Of a stretch of DNA of 64,000 bases, positions 1 through 13,850 are shown one piece after another. The notes beneath the pieces are model-generated. The model made no database searches. It saw nothing but the letters and a program-made list of their open reading frames with translations, and was not told the origin of the DNA. Within the stretch, counting starts at the first letter, position 1. Every line of letters starts with the position of its first letter. The DNA comes from Acanthaster planci (Eukaryota > Echinodermata > Asteroidea > Valvatida > Acanthasteridae): NCBI RefSeq assembly GCF_001949145.1, contig NW_019091389.1, positions 350,313 through 414,312 on the forward strand, read 5' to 3'. The position numbers and the translations under genes are program-made.

Positions 1-540
1 GAAATGCGAGTCGGACGGAGTGGGTACAGTACGTGTGTGTAACATCGCATAGCTAGGGTACACTCATTGGGCCGGGCTGTGGTAGGAGCTGTCCCGGACC
101 ACCACGGTGACTAGCAAGGGCTGGACAGGGCCAGTGCCAGTATGTACCGACCGCACTGCCGCTCAGACCGCAACGTGATGGGCGCAATGATAAAGTTGCC
201 GCACTGTGTACCATTGGCTCAGCATAGAGACGGGGAGGACTGGGGCTAGTTAGCAAGACAAGGGTGGCAAGGGACACGGGGGTGTCTTGCCCGGCCATTG
301 GTTCGGACGTAGCGGGGACGGGCTGCTATGACTCTCGCTAACACCTTGGGCTAGTTCGTACCGCTCTCGCATCGGTCCAAGCTAAGCTAGCTGGCCATTC
401 ATATAGTTACATTTCTTTGCCATAAGAATGGTTACTATCGCACTTCTCTCGGAAAGGGTCCAACCGCCGCACTACATTAGGTTCCACTCTCGCAACAAGG
501 GTTTGTTTCGCCGCACCTGAACGACGGGCTGGGGAAAATC
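1..540. other. GC-richer unexplained left-edge segment
   Basis: The first 540 bases are visibly richer in G+C and CpG than the AT-rich sequence that follows. Short words such as CCGCAC and CTCTCGC recur irregularly. A minus-strand open frame at 53-298 (81 codons) has no recognisable domain and lacks the RNA-recognition motifs expected for the next CPEB1 exons. It could be an unknown repeat, an old exon or UTR of another gene, or scaffold-edge sequence of poor quality. No function is assigned. Confidence 0.3.
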
Positions 541-1449
541 TGCTCTATTTATAGGATTCCAAAGGCTTAGGAATTAATAAAATATGAGCATTGCTGAACA
601 GCTCAACCAATGAAAATCTTCCATCTCAAAGGGTCACATGACTTCCAGCTAGAGTTGTGCGCAGGAATCTAAGTGTCATCGTAAAAAGGTAAAATACAGA
701 ATAAGAAGTCATGTGTACAAAATGTAGAGCCGGGTGCGTGAAAGTGCTTACCCGGTCATCTGTGGCGAATGATTAACAGTTACAAAGTCTGAGGTTTCTG
801 AACATTAGCATTTCAGGGAACCTTACCACGCCCAACCACGCAGCCATGTGGAGGGGAATTTGGACATGCCGAAAATGAGCAGAGAAAACACAAGGATAAA
901 GGAGTGAAGGAACACGCGATCACACCAGAGTACAGCATGAATAACTTAATACAAAATTAGCGTCTCTGCTACATGTCCATAATGCATAGCTGAGCTAAAT
1001 AAGAGACCCTGAGAAATGCAAGGACCGAGAACGAGTAAAACTAGGGGGCGCTAGAATTCCAAGATTTGCGGGTGTGCAACAATACTCAATGGCATAATTT
1101 TCTTTCAATGTGGAAAGATTAAACCTTTTTCATCATAAATGTACATGCAGGACTGCGGGAACCTTACTTTACTTGGGAGAAAATGTGTCAATAGAGTTAC
1201 TGTTAGGTTTCATATACATGTACATGCCATTACCAATCCTAATAGGATTCATGCTAAAACCACCCCATGACAACACTTTCTATTTTGGCAGATTACACTT
1301 TGTAAACTGAGCTTTATATGTACTTAAGATTTGCATGGACAAAGTTAAGGGCAGTTTAGCAATCCAGACAGTCTGGAGACCATTCCATTTTTATGACTGG
1401 CACTATCAGGGTATATTCAACTTGCATGTATAGGCAGTCCCATTAAGTA

Positions 1450-1465
1450 CACACACACACACACA
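1450..1465. repeat. (CA)n microsatellite
   Basis: A short run of about eight CA dinucleotides lies in otherwise AT-rich noncoding sequence. Confidence 0.85.
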
Positions 1466-4400
1466 GGTTATTAACTTACTTCAGAATGCAGTGGACCGAG
1501 ACTCATCAAACCTTAGAAAATACTGTCAAACCAACTGTTGAGCTATTGGTACAGTTAAGGAGCAGCTGTGCATGTTTCACATCCAGTCTTCTTCGTGAGA
1601 ATAAAATGGATGGAAATATTTTTAAATTCTTGGTTGTGATATATTTTCAGATTGAGTCCACCAAACACTGACTAATACATTAGTGAGGTTACTTCTCATG
1701 TTCCAATTACTTATTAAAAAGCACCAGAAATGTGTGGGTGTGTGTGTAGTTGCTCTGAATAAGACATGGGAAATCATCTCTTTGCAAGTAAGCTCAGAAG
1801 AAATACTAAGATCTTTCTTCTCTTACATGGCCCTTTTTTGCGAGCAGATACATGTATATACGTGACAAAGTAAAATCTAAAGCCAAACCTAAAATGAGCA
1901 AGGAAAAGTGGGGTTTTTGAAAATGAAAATGAATGCAACTTCGTGATTTGCTTCCTATCATGCCTATCAAACTATTTATCCATCCCACACAGAGAGATTC
2001 AAATTGAAATGCCTTAATGGCAGGCTCAGGGATGTAGAAATAATTGTAATCATTGATCGTAGAACTATTGAGGTACATTTCTGTAGCACTTTGGGGAAAA
2101 GAGGACCCTACTATGCCTTTGTGCAGTCCTGAATTTTATTTGCTTTTTTTTTCCTTTTGGGAAGCACTTAACAATGAGAGTCTAACCAATGTGGTTTGCA
2201 GTTGTGTGGGTACTACCACTGAAGTTTTTTATATTAACAATTTTGACAGGCATCATTGCAGACAGTGTGAAATGTTTTCTTGGAGGAGAGCAGACATATT
2301 GGACGTGAAGAGTACTTATTTTAAAAACGTCTGTGGCTTGATGAGTTGTCAAGGTTTTTTCTACCTTCTAACCAAAAATCCTGTTCCCAGCCTTGCAATT
2401 CTTTTCGTGCATTTGCAGGAGACAGTGAAAACCAGCCCCTATTTCTTAATGTTTCCAACTTTGTTACAGTCCTAAGTTCCGAATAGTGTGCCTTGGCTTG
2501 CAGAATAGACTTGGTTTGGTTTCAGATAGCCCCAATGCATCAACTTACTATCTACGTGCAATGATGCAAACAAACACGTAGCTTTGTCTCATCCTGAGGT
2601 ATGACCTCAATCCACATATAGCTGGACAGAAGCCCTGAAATAATTAACAGCATCTTATCAACTGATGCGCAATTTACAGGCATTAACTTGATGAAATGTG
2701 ATAGCTTATATCAAGAGTACAAGGATCATACATACAGGGGTACCATTGCTCACAATCTTGTTTCCATTTTGGACTGTGGCAGGGCAGTTAATGACAATTA
2801 TTTGTGAAGGTACAGTATTCCTTCGAACTTGTCTGTGTGCCCACCTTCCCATTTGTCACAATAAATGGCTTGCATATCACTTTGGCAAAGGTGCAAAGTT
2901 GCCAAGGACAGCTCATATCAATACCAGTTTGAATTCAAGCCCAGATCCAGGGACACACACTTCACGTACTGTCTAACGCATGTACAATGTACACAAAGTG
3001 AAAGGCCCGAGTGTTTTCCACGGATACTGGTACCTATGTACATGTACGTGCATTTAAAGGAAGCTGTTGACAGTTCTACAAACAAACCTAACAACTATTA
3101 TTTCTCCCCTTTTAACAGTGTTCAAGCACTGAAGGGTCGTAAGTGACATTTTTTCCACAGTGATACAAATCTTTTCAACTCTGCTGATGCACAGGGCACT
3201 TTAGATGAAAGTACAATGAGCACTTCCAACACTGTACAACCAAAGAACAGTACAACTTCATGTTTATTCAGCTGTAGAAAGGACATTAAAAACTCCAGCT
3301 GTCAGACACCACTGCTTCCAAATGGCAAATAAGCAAAACTGAAACTTTGACTATTACTAATATTTAAAATTTGCAAGCTAGAACATACAAGCGATCTTCA
3401 GTCTGATTTTGAAAGGTGTCAAATGCACGCATGCTGGCTTTAACAAAAAAGGCTCTTAAAGTAAAAACCAGAATGGGGAAAATGAGAATCATGCTTACAA
3501 ATGTCACAAGATATACTTGTATTGTAGACTTTGTATTGACTCTGACTCAAGTTGGGTGTTGATTTAAGTGTCAACATCCTACAAACGGCTGTGATAAATG
3601 GTCAAATTATAACTCTCCCCCCCTCAAAAGCCACACATACAGAACACTGTGGCACTGATGCACCAACGCCTTCTTGATTGGTTAGACTTAGAGCTTGGTG
3701 ACCCTTCAACTTTGTATAATTACCGTACTTGTAAATGAGAGACAACTGAAACAACAGCCAGGGTAATGGCCCATCATCTAAATTTCACCTGAACAATACA
3801 GGAAACTGTTAAATTAGCAGTAGACTAATTTCATGTATGAAGGCCACCTCTTATGACTGCTATGAAGTTAAAAGACCATGAATTATTTACTAAGTTGCCA
3901 AAGTATGAAAAATTGTTTGCAGTGATGAAGGGAAATTTTGACAAGCCATATCCACGTCCAATTATGATATAACCTATTCATTTACAATGTATCAATCTTG
4001 TGCTATTCAAACAAAATCTAAACCAACAGCCAGACTGTGTGGGGCATGTGGCAGGGATGATAAATTTCAGTCTATCCTGCCTCAATGTGGCACCACTGAA
4101 ATTAACCCTCCTCTTTACATATGTTCTTCATCATCACAATAGCTAAAAAAACTGCACCCAAAAGAGTGGTATCTGATCTCTTGGTAAACAATTACTTTTG
4201 CTCCTGTGGGATCAACCACAAATCAAGTTTAACGTTATAAAGAGATGTGTACAAACATGGATATAGAGTCCTTTGGCCTGATAACCCGGCACATGACTCT
4301 GACAAGCCTGTACAGGGCAGTTCAAGAGGTGCTTCAATATTCCTGCACCAGTCCCTAATCAAAGATATGGCCTCTTTAAAAACTGATAGAAAAGAAAATA

Positions 4401-7400
4401 CTTTGGAACAAATGTTGGAAATAGATTTAACGCCCAGCTTGCTGATTGGTAAACAAATGGTCTTTTTACCTGAGCTAGTTATCACATGAATATTTTGCAT
4501 GTTCCAGATGTACATGAACATTGTAAGTCAGTTGCATGTGGTTGTCGGCTGGAAAACAATAAGGGCTTTTAATTTTCCACAGTGCTGCTTGGTGCAACGT
4601 TCTGCATAATTGAAACCTGTGTCTCTTCCATGGGGGCTGTGCATGTAAAAACACATATCAGAGAGTGACATACACCTAACTGTAGTACATTTGCATTTCT
4701 GAACAGAATTGAGGAAAACAGTTTAGAGCCCAGCAGATGACTTTTGCCCTGATTTAAATCTGAAGATTAGGAGTTCTTGTCTACAATGGTCCATTTTTAC
4801 TGACTGATCTGGTCCCACTTGGTGCCTGGACCATGGTCCATATAGAGAGAATGCAACTTTACAGTAATAATTCCTGACAGATTTTGCAAGACTTCTGGGC
4901 AAATCATGCCCTGGTGTCACGTAGCATCCTACACATATTTTAGAGGAAATGTTTTGCTATCTATAGGAACTCGACAAATTTGTCCTGTAAAACGCAATGG
5001 CACATTATAGGCCAATTAACTTTTTGCACTCATGACTTTTTTTTTCTCAAAGCTATACTGAATATACGGTACGCAGAACAAAGCAAGTAACAGGATAATG
5101 TTGCTGAAGGGTTTCTTCTTTCAAGGTGTGAAGTGAGAAGGTAAAAAATAAACCTCTTCATAAATTAAAACATTTAACAGCTTAAAGTTTACAACACAGT
5201 ATGCATCTTCATATTACTAATAGTTTTTGCGATTCTGCTAAATTTCATTTTCAATTGCTATCACATTTCATATTGTGAAACATCGACATAGAAATGTACA
5301 TCCCATCTTGTATGTCATGTATGTTATGTACAAGCAAGTTCACAGAATCAATCTCATAATGAAAGTAAAAGTGTGGTTTTGGTAAAAGTTTGTTTTTAAC
5401 TTGGAGGGATAACATTTGCTGGGAAATTACATGTAAATGTATGCTTCATATGTACCATCCGGCATTTCTTTTTCAAGATATGGGTATTCTGGACACAAAT
5501 ACTGAGAGGTTACAACATGCACACACACATAACCAATTGCAGGTATTGGGAGTGCACTACAAAGCCATGTCTCCACAAGGATACAAATTTCGGAATCAGT
5601 GAACTCACTGAGTCTGCACTGCCAACTTTGGTAAATGTCTATCCAACTGAGAACAGTGTCAAAAAAAAGTGCTGACTGTAGAGAATTATTGCAAAGACAG
5701 ATCACGTGGGTCCTCTGGTGATTTTATCAACAAACTACATTCACAGATGTGAACGAGGAAAACATTTGACTCTCTCTCATAACATTTCAACTTCTTATTT
5801 AAACCACGTACTGTCCCGGCCTGGGTCTAATTGACCTATTGCCATCAGCCACACCCCTCAGATAATCCTATGAAATTTTGTAGATGAAGTTTTTTGGTCT
5901 CATTTTGCACGTCCCAAGTCTATCGTGTTATTGGACAATACTTCAAAAGCTGCAATGATGTGATTCCATTGCGATAAGACAGTTTAATGATGGAATGCGC
6001 GCATTTGACTCAAAATAAAAAATTTATCTGTCATCAATTAATGGACCTGGTCCTTTTTGATCCATTTGCTTTCAAGCCCATTTTGCCGGGACAAACAAAA
6101 ATGCCACCCACTATCTTTCTTTGGTTTCACAATTTCACATAATGAAAAACATGCGTATACATGAGTATTCCTTGGCCCTGTTTCAAAGCAATCTTCTATT
6201 GAGTGTTTCATGGTTAAACGTATACATGTACATCAGAGCAATGCATCGAGACAAGCTGTTTTAGCACGGACTTGTCAGATAAATATACATACATGCGCAT
6301 GCATCATCTGGTAACATTCAAGTCTACAGATATCCAAGTCACATACGTGTATGCATAAGCTAAACTGCATACACGTACCTCAAAAAAATCACTGGAGTTA
6401 AAATAACTGGACACGCATGTAGTATAACAAACACAAAAAGCTCCGTAGAGGAGAAATGCAACATGCCATGTTGCTTTTCAAACTTGAAAGGTTCATGAAA
6501 CACTGTCATAGCAGAGCAGAAGAAAATTCCAATCAAATCCAACTTTGTTTCTAGTTCTTCCTAAAAATACACTGTACTGATGCAGTTCAAGTTTAAATAT
6601 TAATGCTCAATCAACAATACCACGACAAGCCTACCATAATTCCTCTCATCTCCAATCAAATACATGTATAGACATCATCCAACAAAAACAGCTGGCGTAA
6701 AAAGAAAAAACAGTGGCATTAAACTAATAGATAATAATTAACATGTGCTTGACAACACGACAAAACACATAATATGTGCCGAGTCCCAAGGAAATTTTTG
6801 TTCCCTTAAAATCTTCCTGAAGCCACAAATTCAACCCTAAAACTTTAATATACCTATCACACGCTCTCTGAACTTGGAACTGCAGGCCAAACAACAGCTT
6901 TTGCACAATGCAATCAAATTGCTGCAATAAATCTGGTGTTGATTCAACTTCAAGCAAGGCTTGTAGACACACACCTAAAATGGCAAATGCTTTGATCGTT
7001 TTCAACATTTATAGCTGACAATTTTTAGTGTGAGAAAAAATCTCCATGCTGAGAAACAAATGTCTAAAACCACAGAGTCCCTGTATTCACGTTTCTCTTG
7101 CTTTACCTAGGGCAGCTGAATTTATGCTACTTAAAAATCACCTTCTTACAACTGGCACAATACTTTCAGCTGTAATGTACATGTACACTGCACTTATATG
7201 CTTAAAGGCTTTCTGCTAGAGCTATCCATCAAGGCTGGAAAACTAGCAACAGCTTGACAATTTTAAATACATGTTCCACCAGCTTGATATTTTTAAGGCA
7301 CCATCATAATGCCTAAAGTCAGATGTGTTTTGTACAAACGGTGCTTCGGTAGGAAAACAAGTTATAAGACGAAAAATGGTGGCTTTTTGTTTTGAAGACA

Positions 7401-7754
7401 AAGTTAATCTTGTTATGTTAGAGAAAAAAAATACTCTTAGTGTGTTTGAAACTCACTAGGCAAATGAATCTCGAAGTTTTGCATTGTAAAAGGTCAGCCA
7501 GGGAAAACATTTTGTGGTAGCTAGACATTGGACACACACACAAAGATGTCCAACCTGTTCAAGTTGTGTCACTAGTAACCAGGGGGTACTTCACTATCAT
7601 GTAGGGTTCTTTGTACGTGAACATTTCAAATAACCTCAAAATGTGATATGACTAGTGGTAATGTACTGGTACGCTCATCATGTACATTGTGAATTGCAAG
7701 ATCACCACTTTATGGAAGTAATGCATAGATAGTCTACATTGAAACTGTGACTAC

Positions 7755-7776
7755 ATACATGTACATGTACATGTAA
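7755..7776. repeat. TACATGTACATG dispersed motif cluster
   Basis: This is one of many copies in the window of a self-complementary 6-mer, TACATG, repeated in tandem. Further copies occur near 6227, 12152-12169, 16402-16413, 23089-23101, 23685-23760, 30208-30224 and 46571. The motif is a perfect palindrome and is spread through introns and intergenic DNA of both genes. It looks like a lineage-specific simple repeat rather than a regulatory site, although that is inference. Confidence 0.7.
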
Positions 7777-8885
7777 AAATGCGCACATGTACAAGAAAAG
7801 ATATCCTTAAGGATTTTCTACAAGATTAATTTTCTTAATGTATGCCTACATGTGCATGAAATGAAGTGCCCCCATTAAATTCTAAAGAAATAAATTGATA
7901 TTTGTGCTATTTCTGTCAAATGCAACACACTAGTAGGCAAATGTTTTATGATGCATTCATGACATGAGCCAACAAGTAGCCACATCCCAATGTACATGAA
8001 CACGTACATCGAACATGCATAATGTACATGAAAGAAAGAAATGCATTCCCCACAAGTCTACGTGTAGCTCCCTGACCGGAATTAAACACGATAAACACAA
8101 TGCCATGTCATGACATCTATGTGCCATATCATCAGATGTATTTAAAGATGCTGACAAGTTTTCGGTTTGAGTCAGTCTCTCAGAGACGATAAAACGTTTT
8201 GAGATTGATACAGCATGATCCCCAATGTAACATTTGTTCTTTTACCTTTAAAACAGAGACAGTATGAATCAAGCAAAGAAACTGTGGTGTCTTAAAATAA
8301 TTCAAAATGGAAAAGGCCATGTCCAGGCTATGGCATTTGGAATTGAAAAGTTCTCCAACATGAAGCGATGTCCATAAACATCAATAAGTCCCCAAATAAG
8401 TGATTTTCATTCTGAAATGAGAAGATGAGCCACCCTTATCTTTATTTATACCCTAAATTCATGTTTGTCAAATGTTATTTTGCATTTTTAAACTTGTTTT
8501 GAAAATGGTTCTCGGAGCTCTTTCAGATAGACTCTGGCTTGCTCAAGTCAAGATTAGTTGAATTCACAAGAAGTTTATTTTTCTGTGATGTCTAGCCTGC
8601 ATGATTATGCCAAATAAAAAGCGCTAGAGGCAAAATATCTAATGCGCAACATTAGGGGACACACTGCATCTACAGGGAGCCTTTAATCATAAATGCTGTT
8701 ATGAAAGCCAAAGTAAAGTTTAAATTGAAAATATCTGCAAGGCATTTCCTGGACACTATTTATATTCGAAATAAAACAACGAGCATCTCCATGTAAAATC
8801 TAACATGTCCATTTTAAGGCATTAACAAAATACCAGTTTTCATCTTTTGTTTCAGGCAATCAAATCTGCAAGTGGTTTAATTTAC

Positions 8886-9168
8886 CTGCAGCCTGACGAT
8901 TGAGTCGTGCTAGTCTCTCAATGCTGTATGGATCACTGGCCAGAGTGTTGAACACTGTGTCCAAGGCGGGCAGTCGCTGTTCCCCCATGGGCAGCTGCTG
9001 CTGGGGAAGTGGCTGCTGTTGGTGCCCCTGGGACACTGCGCTGTATCCCTGTGAGGTGCTGACGTCCGGGTACAGTTGGGCCTGGTAGTCCACCGGTTCT
9101 TTGTGGAATGGCTGGAGGGTGGTTCTGTGCGGTTGGGCACTGTAAGGTACACCCATACTCAAGTTACC
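8886..9168 (-). CDS. CPEB1-like exon 4 (linker before RRM1)
   Basis: Minus-strand exon of 283 bases, phase 0 at its start and phase 1 at its end. The acceptor is TTACTAG before GGTAAC and the donor is CAG then GTAAAT. It encodes residues 430-523 of the predicted protein: a glutamine-rich linker (QGHQQQ, PQQQ) followed by SDPYSIERLARLNRQAA. That ending matches the conserved segment just before RRM1 in CPEB1 proteins, where the vertebrate sequence has a DPFSIE-x-EARLHRQAA type motif. The exon boundary falls immediately before the RNA-binding region, so RRM1, RRM2 and the C-terminal zinc-binding domain must be on later exons that are not recognised in this window. Confidence 0.88.
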
Positions 9169-9644
9169 CTAGTAACAAAGAAGACACACATTATTGCTTA
9201 GGTACATGTAGTTTCTAATTGTTTTTTGTGTGGGTGTTTGTTTTTTTTCCAACTCAATCAGAAGTACATGTACAGTACATGCATACAATATGTTATAAAG
9301 GGTATCCATTCCATCACAAGTTTGTATTATTAACTCTGCTTGCATGGAAAGCATCCCCAGGACACAGATTCACAAGTGGGTTAGCTCTTCCCCCCCCCCA
9401 AAAAAAAGCTTGAATTAATTTTCAGAGACGGTGAAGAAATTCAAAACATGCAATCAAGGTGGACATACATAAACCTTGTGTGACATGGCTGCCCTTCACA
9501 TTGCTTCTGCACAAAATGGTAAAAGCACCATTAAGTTATTGCTACATTAGCAGAAGAATTACTCCCAGATGGTTGTTCATGCCCTTCCTTGTACATTCCA
9601 CAACTTACATGTGCGTGTATGAAGTAGCACGCAGGCTGTGGGCC

Positions 9645-9784
9645 GGCCTGTTTGTTTCACGTGGATTTGGATCGAGATCAGTGATCCGATGCTAGTTCAC
9701 TGACGCCAGAACCTGTCTAATGGAAAAGCGAACCAGCTTTGGGATCACTGATTGAGATCCAGATATGTGTGAAACAAACAGGCT
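9645..9784. mobile_element. Short TIR element (MITE-like), copy 1
   Basis: A 140-base element begins GGCCTGTTTGTTTCACGTGG and ends with the near-complement GTGTGAAACAAACAGGCT. The subterminal parts are also inversely related (GGATCGAGATCAGTGATCC against GGGATCACTGATTGAGATCC). A second copy of the same length lies at 29281-29420. It encodes no protein, so it is a non-autonomous DNA element. The transposase superfamily is not evident from the ends. Confidence 0.82.
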
Positions 9785-11164
9785 CTTAAAATGAAGTGAT
9801 ATACATGTGTATGTATCTGCAAATGGTTTTAGTGTTTAATAATCCTGATTCCTCTGATTTTTATACCATTTTCCACACATCCTGGGGTCAGTAAAAGTGA
9901 ACTTTACTTTGGTCAATCAGGCTTACAATTTTGTTCAAGTGTTTTGTTTGTTTATTTGTTTATTTTTATTACATGTACTTCATATTTATTGCTCAAAAGC
10001 AAAACCAAGATCACTTTTGATCCATACACAAATCTCAAACATTTTCCATGCAAATTAAACCTTTAAAATAGGTTCATGCATTCCTAACCATTTTTTACCA
10101 TGGGAAGCAAATCAGTTTCTAAGATGACAGTTTGTAAGAAGTAATAAGTGATTTCACAGCCAGACATAATTTCAAATATACTGAAGAGCTCCAATAAAGA
10201 CAGCATTGGCATAAACTGTGACCTGGCTGTCACTGGTACCACACACGTCCATATTTCCAGGACTCAGAAGTGGGGGAAAAAATGAATTTCTGCAAGTGGT
10301 TTGATCAGTATCCGTCACATATTTACAGCAAAAAAATCCCAAAGTCCTGCAGCAGACCTGATTCCAAGTGGTAGCTCAAAATAAATTCTGTTCATGACAG
10401 TTTACTGTCTATTGCTTACATTTCACCACATGCAACAATATTGATTAAGCTGTAATATCTGACTGTTCAGTAATACACGTACGCCCAAGTATCCCATTTG
10501 ACATTCACCCCAAAGCAGACGACGTATTTTGAAGAGTATAGTTCTGCAATGATTATTTGCAAGACGAGGGACTGATGCATATTGAATGTCAGATGCAACT
10601 TGATAGTGCAGTACAGGTGAATTGCATTAATATGATGATTATGCTTATAACAGTCCTGTGCACATTCAGGAAACTATTGTAATCAGATGTATTTATACGC
10701 ATTGCATGTTTATTACTGATGTTTTGAAGTTCAGTCTATCAGACCAATAAACAAATAATTACCGGGACTCTTTTTTTTAAATTATTATAACACTCAAAAG
10801 TACATCATCAAGTACAAGACATCATCTGTATTCTTTATCCATTTCTGTTTGATCACTACATTGGCTGAGAAGTACGGTGGCTCTTTGTTGAATCTAATTC
10901 ATTGTATTGAGACATGATGTTAACGGTATGTCCAGAGAGCTTTTACTACTTTGTTTACTGGTCCTTCCTTATTGCCAAGTACACAGCATAAATGAAGGTT
11001 TCAACTGCATACCACAAAAAAATTTACTCAAGTTTAACAAAACAAAAATCACAGACAGACGAATAAATGAGATTGCAGTCTTTCTCCTCCCAACCCACGT
11101 ATTCCATGCTTGACTACAAGTAATCAACAAATAATTTGTAAAAAAAAAGTTCATATAAATTTTA

Positions 11165-11300
11165 CATTACCCACACTGTGGGTTATTTCTATCATTAAAC
11201 TGACACATACACTCACACTGTATTCTCGGTATGGTCCGAGAAACGTCTGCACTAATAAGTAGGAGGTAGTGGGTTCAAATCCCACGCCAGAAAGCTTGTG
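11165..11300. repeat. tRNA-like SINE fragment
   Basis: The segment GGGTTCAAATCCCAC near 11270-11284 matches a pol III B-box/T-arm. It follows, at tRNA-like spacing, a region that could be a decayed A-box. Translated on the minus strand it gives GVGFEPTT, a frequent by-product of tRNA-derived repeats. It is not an intact tRNA gene, since no convincing cloverleaf with acceptor stem was found. A tRNA-derived SINE is the likeliest reading. Confidence 0.45.
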
Positions 11301-13850
11301 ATTTTTGTCACAACTCTCAGACTGCACTGAAAATACAGTGGATATACACATCTGTATTAGGGCAAAACATCAATGTCCCGATGCACAGCCAATTTAATTT
11401 AAGAAATCAGCCCAAGTGATGCGGCACATTCTAAGGGATGAACAGGAATAGACAAGACTGATGCCATCAAGAGGGCTACTTGACTTCAGTGCCAGATTGC
11501 AAGGGACCTTTATTTTAAACATTAAGGTACAGTAATTAAGGTTCAATTTGAATTAATTTGCATAATTTAGTGCAAAGGAGATGACTACATTGTTAATAGT
11601 GCACAGCTGATATTTATGACTTAATTGCACTATTCCAGCTCAACTTCATGCAAATTGATGCCAGATTCGTAGCTATGTAGATAAGTTACTGTATTTTTTT
11701 AATGTTAGAAATGAATTAGCATAAGGAAATGCTATATCTGTGCTTATTTAAAATGGACATGACCTGGTGTATGATAATAACCAAGGTAAACTATATTTTA
11801 TTAGAATGGTTCAGGTTGACAGACTCTAAATGAGGGTAAACATGTGGGTAGACTCACCGTCATGTGACGTGATGTGGATAAAGCCACAAACGCCAACTGT
11901 AATGCAGAAATTGTGGCCATTGAAAAAAAGGAATTCGGTAGCAAATCAATACAATTTGCAGATTTTTTAATCTATCTATTCCCAGGTAACAAACAAAATG
12001 ACTATGGCCTGAAATTGTGGTTCAGACGGGAAAAAAATCTGCACTCATTGATATATTATTTGCACGTCTGAATTGAATTGTGAAATGCATGGTGAGATCC
12101 ACAGGGGGTTCTCACAGCCGGTTTTCTGCTGCCGTGTCATGCACACTGTATGTACATGTACATGTATGTCTGCTCCAGAATGTGCCCTGTAGCACTACAA
12201 TGTTAATATACATGGGTAAAGACGTTCCAAGTATGTTGTTAGTAGTCTGGGTGTGCCAAAGGGGACTGGTAATAATATATGGGGTGACATGACATTCAAA
12301 TTCATTTTTATCAGTTTTTTTTCAACTGGCTGTGTTTCCTATCTCATTTCTATGCCTTAGAAATTACACCGATCAATGGCACGTTTTTCAATCATACATT
12401 TTTTAAAGACGTTATAATTTTTACAAATATGGCCTTCTTGACTATAAATAATTTCAAATTAAAACAATCATTAATTCAACACTATAGTTTTGCAAAAAGT
12501 CAAACTAAAGTGAAACTAACAATTGAACAGTTCTATGTGCGTAATTTTGTGTTCCATGGTAATACAATACCAAAAATTACCCTGGACAATTTTTCATCTT
12601 ATACTTGTACTCATCATTTGAAGCCAATTCTTCCTTTTTTCAAATACAATTCCAGTAAGCAAGCAGTGAAGTACAGTCTATTTTTAGTTCGACTTCTTTG
12701 CCTGAATTCAGAGGGGTTTTGCAACAACTGACTACAAATTCTAGTTAATAATTGAAACCCAGCTTGAATATTGGCAGAGAAGCCTGTGGTTTCGATGTGT
12801 TAATGTGCAAAGGGCATGCGATGGCATGATTCACCAGGTCACAACACATGTTGCATTGTCGGCAGCATGCCGTCGCAAATTTTTTATGAATATTTGTCTT
12901 GATTTCTTCACGCCCGAAATAATGTGCATATTAACTAAAACCTTCTGCACCACACCTGAAACTGCATTGATTATTAGAATTAATCAAAAACTGCTATACG
13001 TACTACAAAAATGTGGCTGATATACGTACATCAGTCATACTTCTTTTTCTCAATCATGTCTTTTGAAGAGAAAAATATCAACTGTCTGGAAGTTTTGCAT
13101 TATATAAGAAAAGATGGAAACATGCATAAAATCTGGACAATCTCATGATTACAAAAACACATTTGAACAATACATGTGGGTTTTATATATGCAGCCACAC
13201 ACGTGAAAAAATACGGTGCTGGACCCAAGGGACACCACAGAGCCAAGCGTAATCATTGCCACAAGTGCAGCACTAAAGCACAGACACACAGTACATGGCA
13301 ACCATGTACAATGAATGAATGTGCATGACAGCGAGGTACCGTATCTTGCAGACCAACTAAGATTATCTAATGGGTGCGAAAAATTGGCTGCGAGGCCAAT
13401 GCATGAAGAGCATGCACCGTACTGACACGTATGTAGGCTGAGCGGGCGTGACAGAATGTCACTTCTAAAAGTGGTGGAAGCGATATGTAGGTTTATGTCC
13501 TAACATTTATTCCAGATGCATAGATGGTGGGGAGCAAGAACTAATCAGATTGTCCGTGCTTTTTTGTTTAAGAAAAGGTTATGTGCAGGAAGTAATTATG
13601 CCTGACCTTTTCATTTCATTTTCATCTCTTACTGGGGGAAGGTATGGGATCTAGTTTATTTGTACAACTCCAAATTCAAATTTGGTATAGGGGTGCATGA
13701 CTGGTTGTTAGCCATGCATTAGCACTGACTTTGCTCAGCAATGAAAATTACTTGCATTCTTACAATACTTTGAACATGAAACAATTTAAATATTTCAGTT
13801 TTCTTTTGCTGAAAAAAATTTTCTGAATGGGTTGATCCGAGGTTCCTTAC

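Larger units (their letters stand above)
541..8885 (-). other. Probable CPEB1 intron 4, no exon recognised
   Basis: The CPEB1 exon at 8886-9168 ends in a good donor (CAG then GTAAAT on the minus strand), so its transcript continues leftwards. I looked on the minus strand for the conserved RRM1, RRM2 and ZZ segments and did not recognise them here. The region is AT-rich with frequent stops in all frames. It contains a short CA microsatellite near 1450-1465 and several TACATGTACATG motifs (for example 6227-6236 and 7755-7776). Open frames such as 2053-2475 (+) and 6724-7008 (-) look random. It is best read as a long intron continuing past position 1. Confidence 0.5.
9169..13850 (-). other. CPEB1 intron 3 (4.7 kb)
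   Basis: Intron between the poly-Q exon and exon 4, with donor GTAAGG at 13850 and acceptor AG at 9170-9169. It contains a short TIR element (9645-9784), a tRNA-like SINE fragment (near 11165-11300), TACATG motifs near 12160 and otherwise AT-rich sequence. Open frames here, such as 12429-12731 (+), have no recognisable similarity and are probably chance. Confidence 0.75.

Noticed and set aside
2053-2475. 140-codon plus-strand open frame
   Set aside because: AT-rich, with no recognisable domain, no splice or codon-use signal, and repeated Phe/Leu/Ser from T-rich DNA. Probably chance.
6724-7008. 94-codon minus-strand frame considered as a CPEB1 RRM exon
   Set aside because: The translation has none of the RRM motifs (no KVFLGG- or FVGGL-like segments), and no matching splice sites in the required phase were found.
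11265-11290. Intact tRNA gene
   Set aside because: Only a B-box-like segment is convincing. The acceptor stem, anticodon arm and correct length could not be formed.
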